A stretch of 14,278 nucleotides of DNA from an uncultured Victivallales bacterium. GTDB lineage: Bacteria > Verrucomicrobiota > Lentisphaeria > Oligosphaerales > JAFGRS01. Shown in pieces: positions 1-6,338 of the stretch (positions within the stretch are counted from its first letter, which is position 1; each line of letters starts with the position of its first letter). The position numbers were made by a program, and so were the translations under genes. The stretch spans positions 1 through 14,278 of the forward strand of contig CAILKC010000765.1 of the NCBI GenBank assembly GCA_903834675.1. Reading direction: 5' to 3'. Below the pieces are notes generated by a model, which ran no database searches, was not told where the DNA came from, and saw nothing but the letters and a program-made list of their open reading frames with translations.

Positions 1-10
1 CGGATCGCCT

Positions 11-60
11 GGAGGGCGGCCCTGCGTGGCCGCCGCGGCGCCGACGCAGCGGCGCCCTCC
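11..60. repeat. long imperfect hairpin
   Basis: The outer stem is GGAGGGCG (11-18) with CGCCCTCC (53-60), and the inner stem is CTGCGT (22-27) with ACGCAG (44-49), continued by GGC/GCC with one bulge. It is adjacent to the 32-bp palindrome. Confidence 0.6.
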
Positions 61-62
61 AA

Positions 63-94
63 CGCCCTTAGTCCGCCGCGGCGGACTAAGGGCG
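63..94. repeat. perfect 32-bp palindrome
   Basis: CGCCCTTAGTCCGCCG is followed directly by its own reverse complement, with no loop. The central 14 bp recur inside a glycosyltransferase gene at 9091-9104. Candidates are an interspersed palindromic element or a binding site for a dimeric protein. Confidence 0.85.
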
Positions 95-130
95 GAATGG
101 GAAGCGCCTCGTGTCATAAGAGGTTGCTGT

Positions 131-199
131 AAGTCTCATCCAAGGGTTCAGCCCAGCCTCCGGCTGGGGCCGGACATACCGGAATGAGACTTCCAGTCT
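131..199 (-). repeat. nested and competing hairpins downstream of the operon
   Basis: The outer stem is AAGTCTCAT (131-139) with ATGAGACTT (184-192). The inner stem is CCCAGCC (152-158) with GGCTGGG (162-168). A third stem, AGACT (187-191) with AGTCT (195-199), uses bases of the outer stem, so the two cannot form together. On the transcribed strand the third stem comes first. This may be an interspersed repeat or a 3' regulatory structure. Confidence 0.5.
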
Positions 200-257
200 G
201 CGCCACGATGCGTACGTAGCAGAGCCCGCGCTGTGTCATCCGTGGGCCGCCGTCCGG

Positions 258-1277
258 TCAGCGCGCCAGCATGTGCCAGCGCAGCACCGAAAGCGGGTAC
301 TCCGCGTCGATACGCGGCAAGGCAAAAAGCGGGGCCGGTGCGCACACGCGGCCGGTCCGGGTCGTCAGGCAGAACTCGTACCCCGCCGCCGCGACCGCGC
401 GGGAGGAGCGCTCCCCTCCCAGTCCTCCTGGTAACGCATAGCCTGCCGGGACACTTCTTACCATCTCGGTGATCCTGGCCCGCGAGCAGGTCAGGTCACG
501 CCGCAACTCCTCGTCGGACAGCAGGACCGTGTGCTGGGCGTGGTCCATGCCGTGCGACAGCATCTCCACGCCCGCGTCGGCCAGACGGCGCAGGCCCGCC
601 CAGGTAGCGATGGCATAGGTACCCTCCTGTTCGAAGCGCTCGCGGAAGGCCGCCTCGCCGAACTCGCAGATCAGGGCGTCCAAGGACACCTGCCGATCAG
701 CGGGCGACCTGCCGCCCATCAGCAGCTCCTTGAGCGCCTTGAGAGTGTCGATCCGGGCCCGCAGGCTGTCCGTCGGCCAGACGCGGTCGCCGTCACCCGG
801 CAGGCGGAGGGTGGCGCGCTCCCAGCAGTTCAGCAGCAGGAACGCCAGTTCGTAGGTCCACACCGACCGACCGCGGTCAACCAACCCAGCCGGGACCGCC
901 AGGGACCACGGCATGCCATGGTCCGCCAGGATCTCGGCAGCCAGCCCGGTCTGACAGCGCAGAGCGTCGTCGAAGGTGAGTGCAACCCAGCCTCGATCCG
1001 GCTCGGCTCCAGCCTTGACCGCAGCCACGATCGCGGCCAGCGGGACCACCTGGCGACGCCGCCGGAGGAAGCGGAGGTGCCCGGCGAGAGTCGCAGTATC
1101 CAGGCAGTAGGCCCCGCGTGGTCCGGGGGGCGAGCACGGGGCAATGCTGTGGTAGACCAGGATGACAGCACCACGGCTGGCGCGCTCGATCTGGCTGCAG
1201 AGCCCGGAGTGCGCGCGTGCCGAAGCCAGTATGCGGCTATGGAGTGGCAAGCTACGCAAGGGGAGTTCCTGAGGCAC
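258..1277 (-). CDS. NodB-type polysaccharide deacetylase
   Basis: Predicted metal-dependent carbohydrate esterase (CE4, polysaccharide deacetylase fold) removing N- or O-acetyl groups from a glycan. From the GTG at 1277 the product is 339 aa. Visible motifs: VYHSI at residues 41-45, typical of the domain start; TFDD at 101-104, with D103 the likely base and D104 a metal ligand; SHGMDH at 241-246, which keeps the H-x3-H spacing of the second motif (H242, H246) but has Gly where Ser/Thr is usual; and GYALPGG at 279-285, resembling the later Y-x-x-P-x-G motif. Residues 135-225 form a longer helical insertion between motifs 1 and 2. There is no clear signal peptide, so the site of action is uncertain. 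The gene overlaps the end of the acyltransferase gene by 26 bp, suggesting coupling. The GTG has no good ribosome binding site; a TTG at 1259, preceded by AGGA, is an alternative. It is the last gene of the operon seen here. The fold is secure; the substrate is unknown. Confidence 0.88.
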   Translation of the reverse strand: MPQELPLRSLPLHSRILASARAHSGLCSQIERASRGAVILVYHSIAPCSPPGPRGAYCLDTATLAGHLRFLRRRRQVVPLAAIVAAVKAGAEPDRGWVALTFDDALRCQTGLAAEILADHGMPWSLAVPAGLVDRGRSVWTYELAFLLLNCWERATLRLPGDGDRVWPTDSLRARIDTLKALKELLMGGRSPADRQVSLDALICEFGEAAFRERFEQEGTYAIATWAGLRRLADAGVEMLSHGMDHAQHTVLLSDEELRRDLTCSRARITEMVRSVPAGYALPGGLGGERSSRAVAAAGYEFCLTTRTGRVCAPAPLFALPRIDAEYPLSVLRWHMLAR

Positions 1278-2379
1278 CGACGCCGAGTCTGGCCAATCCC
1301 TGCTTGGCCCAACCCCGGAGGTGGTTACGGAAGGTATGCGTGTGCCAGACCGGCTGAGACATCTCCAAGACGTCGCTAGTCCACAGCAGCTTGTAGTTCT
1401 CCATCCCTGGTCCGAGGTCGATCCTGGACCAACCTCGGCGGATGCCCTCTTCGATCAGCATCGCCAAATGCACCTTGCCTGGTGACAGGTTGGCATAATC
1501 AGGACTGAACGCGGGCTTGTAGTAGTGCAGCACGCCGTGGCACTCAAAGCCGAAATGCCACGACACCGATACCCGGCCAGTCCTAAGCACGGAGAGGTGT
1601 AGAACCCCGGAGGGTAAGAGGTCACCCAGCAGCCTCTCGTAGAACAAGCGGATCTCGTGGGCCTCGAATGGGCTACGCTGCCCGCGGCTCCGCCATTCCT
1701 GACGGTGGGCGTTGAAGAGCCCCTGCAGTTCTTCGCGGGCATCCCCAAGGTCGACGTGCCCGAACACTCGTAGACAGACATCCCCTCTGTCGCGAAGTCT
1801 CCGCATCTGCCTACCGATGTCGCCGCGGTGACTCCTGCTGCGAGTTGAAAGGTAACTCTCCAAGGAATCAAGACCCCGTAGCGCCACGACGGGAGCGCCC
1901 GTAGATGGATCGGCGGGCGCGTCGGGCGGGCCGAGCACCTGCGGCACGCGCCCCACAGCCGCCACGTCACACCATCTGACGGCGCTCTGGAAATGGCGCC
2001 CCAGGTCGCGCCAGAACGCCTGCAGGAGGGGAGGATGGTGCTCCGCGTTCTCGACCAAGGGCACATGACAGTCGAAGTTGGGGAATCCGGCAGCCAGCAG
2101 ACATCTTTGGCCCAGGTTGCGCACCGTTCCGGGCCACAGGCACAAAGACAGAAGCGCCTGGCTCCCCGTACTCGCCTCCACGGCCCTAAGCACAACGGGG
2201 GTGACGCGCTCTGCTCGCCCGATCGTATCCAGCCAAGCCTTGGTCATCACCGGCGACTGGAATACGGTGGCATAGTTGCACGACTGCGCGAGCCGCTTCC
2301 AAAGCTCCATGAGACCGGCATCCTGGAGCAGGTCCCAGCCCACCCGCCACTCGAACGACCATGAGTACTCGGTTGCCAT
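1252..2379 (-). CDS. CelD/FemAB-like GNAT acyltransferase
   Basis: Predicted cytoplasmic acyltransferase of the double-GNAT type (CelD/BioF2-like, related to FemAB), a family often found in exopolysaccharide loci where it acylates sugars or transfers aminoacyl groups. The product is 375 aa. Family signs are the N-terminal phrase ATVFQSPVMTKAWL (about 37-50), the basic stretch SRSHRGDIGRQMRRL (181-195) typical of the second GNAT half, and the C-terminal block around HYYKPAFSPDYANLSPGK (285-302) followed by SRIDLGPGMENYK (318-330), which is the acyl-donor pocket region in these proteins. I chose the ATG at 2379. The frame stays open to an ATG at 2505, but that extension overlaps the methyltransferase gene and is Arg/Gly rich without family character. 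A GGAGG lies 16 nt upstream of 2379, further than ideal. The gap to the upstream methyltransferase stop is 88 bp; the downstream deacetylase overlaps. Acetyl or other acyl specificity cannot be told. Confidence 0.82.
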   Translation of the reverse strand: MATEYSWSFEWRVGWDLLQDAGLMELWKRLAQSCNYATVFQSPVMTKAWLDTIGRAERVTPVVLRAVEASTGSQALLSLCLWPGTVRNLGQRCLLAAGFPNFDCHVPLVENAEHHPPLLQAFWRDLGRHFQSAVRWCDVAAVGRVPQVLGPPDAPADPSTGAPVVALRGLDSLESYLSTRSRSHRGDIGRQMRRLRDRGDVCLRVFGHVDLGDAREELQGLFNAHRQEWRSRGQRSPFEAHEIRLFYERLLGDLLPSGVLHLSVLRTGRVSVSWHFGFECHGVLHYYKPAFSPDYANLSPGKVHLAMLIEEGIRRGWSRIDLGPGMENYKLLWTSDVLEMSQPVWHTHTFRNHLRGWAKQGLARLGVGASGTPLA

Positions 2380-2467
2380 CGTCGTGCCAGCACGACCTCC
2401 CGTCAAGACCCCGGCGCCACCCGTGATGCAGACCGCCGCAGGTTTGGACGTGGTACGCCTCCGCCGC

Positions 2468-3202
2468 TCAACCGGATACCGGCTTGCGGCACACGTAGTA
2501 GACATGCACGTCCAGGAGCAGGCGGGCGCGGCGGGCCGGATTCTGCTCGCTCCGAACGGCCAGAATCTCCAGGCCTGCGGCCGTGATCAGGCGCACGTTC
2601 ACGGAGGGGGGCGCACTGAAGAGAAGGGGACTGCCCAGTTCGGGACCTGACCACCAACGACAGTACCAGGCGCGCAAGTCCCGCGTCAGGGGCAGTTGCT
2701 CCCGGCAGAACCTAAGGGCGCTCCGGCAGAGGAAAAGCGAGCGGAAGAACCGGTGGCAGACGCCAAGAGCGTTGTGGGATGAGAACAGGAAGAGACCGCC
2801 TGGTCTGAGGACTCGGGCGGCTTCCCTCAGGCACACCCCGCGCCTCTCCGACGGGTAGAGGTGGTCGATGCCGTTCCAGGAGAACAGGACGACGTCAAAG
2901 GAACTGCCGGGGAAGCGTAGGTCACAAGCATCGCCGACAACGAAAGTGAGGTGCGGTGATCGAGCCTGAGCCGCAGCCACGAGAGCGTCGCAGATGTCCA
3001 AGCCCGTCACGTCGTACCCCAGCGCCGCCAACGGGGCCGTGGTCCGGCCGTTGCCGCAACCGAGATCCAGGACCGGGCGCGGCGCCGGCGGAAAGAACTC
3101 ACGGACCAAGTGCTCCTCGGCGGGGAAGAAGCCGAGGGAACTATCGAAGCGCCCCAGCACCTTCGGGCTGGCATACAGTTCGGCGGGGGCCTCGTGGTTC
3201 AT
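2468..3202 (-). CDS. class I SAM-dependent methyltransferase
   Basis: A 244-aa Rossmann-fold methyltransferase using S-adenosylmethionine. Motif I is VLDLGCGNG (44-52), the glycine-rich SAM loop. The acidic residue binding the ribose is D69 in VTGLDI, the adenine-contacting segment is GDACDL (90-95), and the motif IV-VI region reads SFDVVLFSWNGIDH (101-114) and ARVLRPGGLFLFSSHN (129-144). The closest general type is the Methyltransf_11/25 group, which methylates small molecules, sugars or lipids. The start at 3202 is favoured over an in-frame ATG at 3292 because it has a strong GAGGAG six bases upstream and the longer form would overlap the preceding glycosyltransferase gene. The spacing to that gene is 37 bp, so the two are probably cotranscribed. 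Placement in a glycan operon suggests a sugar or glycolipid substrate, which is inference. Confidence 0.9.
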   Translation of the reverse strand: MNHEAPAELYASPKVLGRFDSSLGFFPAEEHLVREFFPPAPRPVLDLGCGNGRTTAPLAALGYDVTGLDICDALVAAAQARSPHLTFVVGDACDLRFPGSSFDVVLFSWNGIDHLYPSERRGVCLREAARVLRPGGLFLFSSHNALGVCHRFFRSLFLCRSALRFCREQLPLTRDLRAWYCRWWSGPELGSPLLFSAPPSVNVRLITAAGLEILAVRSEQNPARRARLLLDVHVYYVCRKPVSG

Positions 3203-3208
3203 CCCTTG

Positions 3209-3214
3209 CTCCTC
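3209..3214 (-). promoter_or_regulatory. ribosome binding site of the SAM methyltransferase
   Basis: On the minus strand this reads GAGGAG with a six-base spacer to the ATG at 3202. It is one of the clearest Shine-Dalgarno sites in the window and decides the start over the in-frame ATG at 3292. Confidence 0.75.
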
Positions 3215-3239
3215 GACTGCCGATCCTGCCGTACCGCTT

Positions 3240-4289
3240 TCAGGGTGCGTCGACGACCGAGAGTACGCGGCGCAGGGCGTTGGCGGCTTCATTCCGTAGC
3301 GTCTGGTTGGGGTCGTCAGCGTCCGGCGCGCGCTCCGCCTGAGCCAGCACGTCGGCTACGGACCGGGCGTCCCCCGGGACGCAGCGCAGGCAGTGTCGCT
3401 GCGCTGCGGCAGGCAGGCGCGACCAGAGCTTGGGCGGGACGATGGCGTAGCAGCCGGCAGCCACCGCGTCGATCACCGTGGTCTTGATGCCAAAGCCCAG
3501 ATCAGTGAGGACCGCCACGGCACGCACGGAACCGAGCAGGCCCCACACATCGTCCGTAACGGGAGTGAACTCGACTCCCGGCTGCGCCATGTCCACGGGA
3601 ACGTCAGTCAGGACACCCCTAGTACAGAGAAAAGCCCATCCTGGCCGCGATACAGCGCAGTCCCGGTAGGAGGCGGCCATCTTCCCCAGGCCGATTACCT
3701 GATCCCGGTGGAACCGCCCACTGAATCCGCCCGGGAGACCAAGGATCACCTGGCGGCGCTCCGCCCAAGGCAGCAGACGTGCCCCAGGCCTGAGCGTGGG
3801 CCAGGGACTGAAGTACGGCATGTGTTCAACCTGGGCCCGGCCCGGCAGACGCCGCCAGTAGGTGGCGGTTTCCCACGGACCGATACCCAGCAGGGAGGTA
3901 GCGTACCGGCAGCAGAGTGTGTCCTGCCACAGCACGCGCAGGCAGCCATACGTACACCGGGCAAGATGGGCCGGGGCCGTGAGCGAGGGCGCCTCGCGAT
4001 GCCAGTGCTGGAGCGCCTCCGGGTTGTGCGCCCGCACGTGAACTCTGACCCCCGGCCTCGCCTGCACCAGCCGCTTGACGAGCCAACCCCAGTAGCTGTA
4101 CTCGACGATGACATCGGTAATGTCGGGAGTGCAGGCCCCGATCACGGTGCCCGGGTCCTCGCCGTGAAAGACGAACCGGCGCGCCGACGCGCCGATTGAG
4201 CGCAGGGTGATCTCGGTCGCATGTACGGCTTTCCAGTTCCCGGAATCGGGATAGGCCAAGGCGAAGTCCGGGATGGCATGCAGGATCAT
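3240..4289 (-). CDS. GT4-like (GT-B fold) glycosyltransferase
   Basis: A 349-aa predicted glycosyltransferase of the two-domain GT-B type, probably cytoplasmic and using a nucleotide sugar. The N-terminal half carries VHVRAHNPEALQHWH (83-97), like the R-x-H-N-x-E segment at the acceptor side of many GT4 enzymes. The C-terminal half carries LGFGIKTTVIDAVAAGCYAI (264-283), matching the G-x-G-I-K-T-K-V-L-E-A-L-A-A-G-x-P-V-V nucleotide-sugar motif. The first Glu of the usual E-x7-E pair appears as Asp (D274), and the second position is not obvious. The ATG at 4289 overlaps the stop of the upstream EptA-like gene in an ATGA arrangement, a strong sign of translational coupling. The methyltransferase follows after 37 bp. 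The sequence is divergent, so the class is fairly sure but the sugar and linkage are not. Confidence 0.75.
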   Translation of the reverse strand: MILHAIPDFALAYPDSGNWKAVHATEITLRSIGASARRFVFHGEDPGTVIGACTPDITDVIVEYSYWGWLVKRLVQARPGVRVHVRAHNPEALQHWHREAPSLTAPAHLARCTYGCLRVLWQDTLCCRYATSLLGIGPWETATYWRRLPGRAQVEHMPYFSPWPTLRPGARLLPWAERRQVILGLPGGFSGRFHRDQVIGLGKMAASYRDCAVSRPGWAFLCTRGVLTDVPVDMAQPGVEFTPVTDDVWGLLGSVRAVAVLTDLGFGIKTTVIDAVAAGCYAIVPPKLWSRLPAAAQRHCLRCVPGDARSVADVLAQAERAPDADDPNQTLRNEAANALRRVLSVVDAP

Positions 4290-6040
4290 CGGGGTTGCTT
4301 CTCTACCTTCACGAGATGCCCATCGGCGTCCATGACGGCGAAGACATCATAGCGGGCCTCGACACTGGGATCACGCAGCGATGACAGCAGGGCTCGGCGT
4401 TCGCGGTTGTCCTCCGGGGTGACTTGGTAGAGGGACGGCGGGTAGGAGAACTGCAGATCGGCGGTGGTGTAGCCCAGCAGGTCCAGGACCGTGCGAAAGA
4501 TGTTCCCGTGACAGACCGGCAGCGCAGCCTTGGCGCGCAGTGGGTCCAGGTGCGCCATCTCGGCGGCCCTCGCGCTGGTGGGAATCAGGAGCAGCGGCAC
4601 CTGCAACTGCGCCTCCTCGCCGGTCCCCGAGCAGTGCCCCCATCTGCCGTACTCGCCGAGGGACTGGCCGTGGTCCGCAGTGACAATGACCACCGTGTCG
4701 GTCCCGTCGAACATATCGATCACCTGCCCGACCCAGGCATCGAAGTAGCGGATGGCATTGTCATAGGAGTTGATGATCTTCTCGCGCTGCCGGTCCGAGA
4801 ACGTGCCGGGGTCATCGGCCTGGAGAGAGGGTCGGTAGGTATCGCAGTCCGGGGAGTAACCGTAACGCTCGGCATACGGCCAGTGGGCGCAGTAGGTACT
4901 GACGAAGAGAAAGAGCGGTCGGCCCGCACTGCTGGCGATGGTCTCGCGGAGGCGCGGCAGCATATTGGCATCCAGGCGCTTGCCATGGCCATCGGCGTCC
5001 CCCGCCTGGTCGGCACGAAGCACCAGCTTATCGATGCTGCCATCATACCACCAGGGCCCGTCTTCAACCTCCGTCGGCACTACCGCGCAGGTGGTGTAGC
5101 CCGCCCGCTTCGCATAGCCGAACAGCGTGGGGCGTTCAGCCAACGAGCGCAACGCCGGGAAGGTCGGCTCGATCATGAGGCGCCCGAAGGATCGGGTCGT
5201 GGTGTCGCCGCCGCTGATGACGTTGGTGAAACACACGGCGCCCTGTCGCACCCGTTGCGCCAGGCGTGGTGTGGTGTCTCGCGAGTAGCCATTGGTGCCG
5301 AGATGGTCGCTGCGGAGGCTCTCGGCCACCACGTAGACGATGTTCAGCCCCAGGGCGGCAGTCTTGGGCGGTCCTGGCACTCGCCGGGCGGGCGGGCGGT
5401 AAGCCCACTGTCGGCGCACCTGCAGGCACAGGTCGACGAGGCACTCGGGGACTTCCAGGGTTGGCGAGGACAGACGAGACCGCATTAGGCCGCGGTCGTT
5501 GGCGTAGGCCACCAGCGACAAACACAGGCCAAAGGCGAGCGCCGAGGCCAACGTCCGCCGACTGGCCCTCCGGGGAGACGCAAAGGCGCAGGCTCTGACC
5601 CAGACGGCAAACACACCGCCTACCGCCAGGGCAGGTGCGTAGAGGTACTGCCTGATGCAGGCCAGGGATTCGTCGAGGCACCTCGCCTCGGCCAGGAGCA
5701 GAAGCTCTGCGGAGACCCCCTGTCCGAGGTGATGGTACAGAGTGTATTGCAGCGCGACGGCCAGGAACACTGCCAGTGCCGACAGCCAGGCGAGCACGCG
5801 CCCCGAGGCCATCACCGTGAGGTAGAACCAGGTCAGGAACAGGAAGGACAGCGCGCTGCCGGCCGCAGAGGCCCGGGGATGAGTGTAGGTGACGGTGCCT
5901 GCAAGCCACCCGTGGATACACAACTCGGCGCCGGCAGCGGCCAGTGCAAGTACCAAGCAATGCATCAGCCCCATTGATGACTTGGCGACGGGACGGCTGG
6001 CCCCAGGCACCGAGGCCATTGATTGCCGGGTCAATCGCAT
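4286..6040 (-). CDS. EptA-like membrane phosphotransferase (sulfatase fold)
   Basis: Predicted integral membrane enzyme of the alkaline phosphatase superfamily, like EptA-type phosphoethanolamine transferases and LtaS, which move a phospho-headgroup from a phospholipid to a glycan on the outer side of the inner membrane. Counting from the ATG at 6040 (584 aa), about five hydrophobic segments lie at 24-42, 61-79, 84-104, 135-152 and 163-180. A catalytic domain follows from about 231. Metal ligands visible are E240 (YVVAESLRSDH) and D456/H457 (IVTADHGQSLGE). The nucleophile is probably in the Thr cluster 280-282 (SGGDTTTRSF). H386 and H469 match the two further EptA histidines in spacing. The C/S-x-P-x-R sulfatase motif is absent, so sulfate hydrolysis is unlikely. 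The start is uncertain: TTG at 6085 and ATG at 6019 are alternatives, and none has a good ribosome binding site. It is coupled by ATGA to the next gene. The transferred group is inferred. Confidence 0.85.
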   Translation of the reverse strand: MRLTRQSMASVPGASRPVAKSSMGLMHCLVLALAAAGAELCIHGWLAGTVTYTHPRASAAGSALSFLFLTWFYLTVMASGRVLAWLSALAVFLAVALQYTLYHHLGQGVSAELLLLAEARCLDESLACIRQYLYAPALAVGGVFAVWVRACAFASPRRASRRTLASALAFGLCLSLVAYANDRGLMRSRLSSPTLEVPECLVDLCLQVRRQWAYRPPARRVPGPPKTAALGLNIVYVVAESLRSDHLGTNGYSRDTTPRLAQRVRQGAVCFTNVISGGDTTTRSFGRLMIEPTFPALRSLAERPTLFGYAKRAGYTTCAVVPTEVEDGPWWYDGSIDKLVLRADQAGDADGHGKRLDANMLPRLRETIASSAGRPLFLFVSTYCAHWPYAERYGYSPDCDTYRPSLQADDPGTFSDRQREKIINSYDNAIRYFDAWVGQVIDMFDGTDTVVIVTADHGQSLGEYGRWGHCSGTGEEAQLQVPLLLIPTSARAAEMAHLDPLRAKAALPVCHGNIFRTVLDLLGYTTADLQFSYPPSLYQVTPEDNRERRALLSSLRDPSVEARYDVFAVMDADGHLVKVEKQPR

Positions 6041-6338
6041 CCGCCAATGGGTCTCGGCCGATAGCTCACCAACGTCAAGGAACAAGCGTCCATACTGGGG
6101 ATGTCATGGTTCTGCACTGAGACTCTTCTTTGGCGATCAAAGGCTCGTCTGTGGGCCCAGATTCTCTGGCACTTCCTGCCAAAGCCATCGATGGCCCCGC
6201 TGGTCAACCTGCCATCCGCCGACGCCGGTCTGCCGTCAGTTGAGGCGGACCGGCCACTGACGCGCGCTTCGATTTGACGCTGCCACAGACGACCGTCCTC
6301 AGGCCCCTCGACCGGCAGCCTTCACACCGTCGCACCGC
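6041..6338. other. 298-bp intergenic gap
   Basis: This gap separates the GT-C gene from the EptA-like gene. I see no coding sequence. It holds two interlocking inverted repeats (see the pseudoknot entry) and a small TGGCA/TGCCA hairpin near 6170-6184. In transcription direction a TTGACC near 6201-6206 could be a -35 box, but no convincing -10 hexamer follows, so I do not call a promoter. The gap is the natural place for an internal promoter or 5' leader for the third gene block. Confidence 0.4.
6224..6262 (-). other. possible H-type pseudoknot in the leader of the EptA-like gene
   Basis: Two perfect 7-bp inverted repeats interlock. Positions 6224-6230 (GCCGGTC on the plus strand) pair with 6248-6254 (GACCGGC). 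Positions 6234-6240 (CGTCAGT) pair with 6256-6262 (ACTGACG). On the transcribed strand the order is stem 1, stem 2, stem 1', stem 2', the H-type pseudoknot order, with loops of 1, 7 and 3 nt. The two stems could also form as alternatives. A role in transcription or translation control is inference only. Confidence 0.35.

Larger units (their letters stand above)
1..257. other. non-coding left end with stacked inverted repeats
   Basis: Beyond the deacetylase stop I see no gene. Short frames here, including a minus-strand frame over 148-345, overlap the deacetylase end or palindromes. The region contains nested hairpins at 131-199, a perfect 32-bp palindrome (63-94) and a long imperfect hairpin (11-60). 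It may terminate the operon, but no T-run typical of an intrinsic terminator is present. Confidence 0.5.

Noticed and set aside
148..345. A 65-codon minus-strand open frame
   Set aside because: It overlaps the end of the deacetylase gene in another frame and then runs through the hairpins at 131-199; repeats of this kind often give spurious short frames.
4424..5488. A 354-codon plus-strand open frame
   Set aside because: Antisense shadow of the EptA-like gene, whose metal-ligand motifs prove the minus strand is coding.
4286..6040. True sulfatase
   Set aside because: The C/S-x-P-x-R formylglycine motif is missing, and the Thr cluster plus membrane helices fit phosphoethanolamine-transferase relatives better.
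6180..6210. Sigma-70 promoter before the EptA-like gene
   Set aside because: A TTGACC is present but no acceptable -10 box lies at the right distance.
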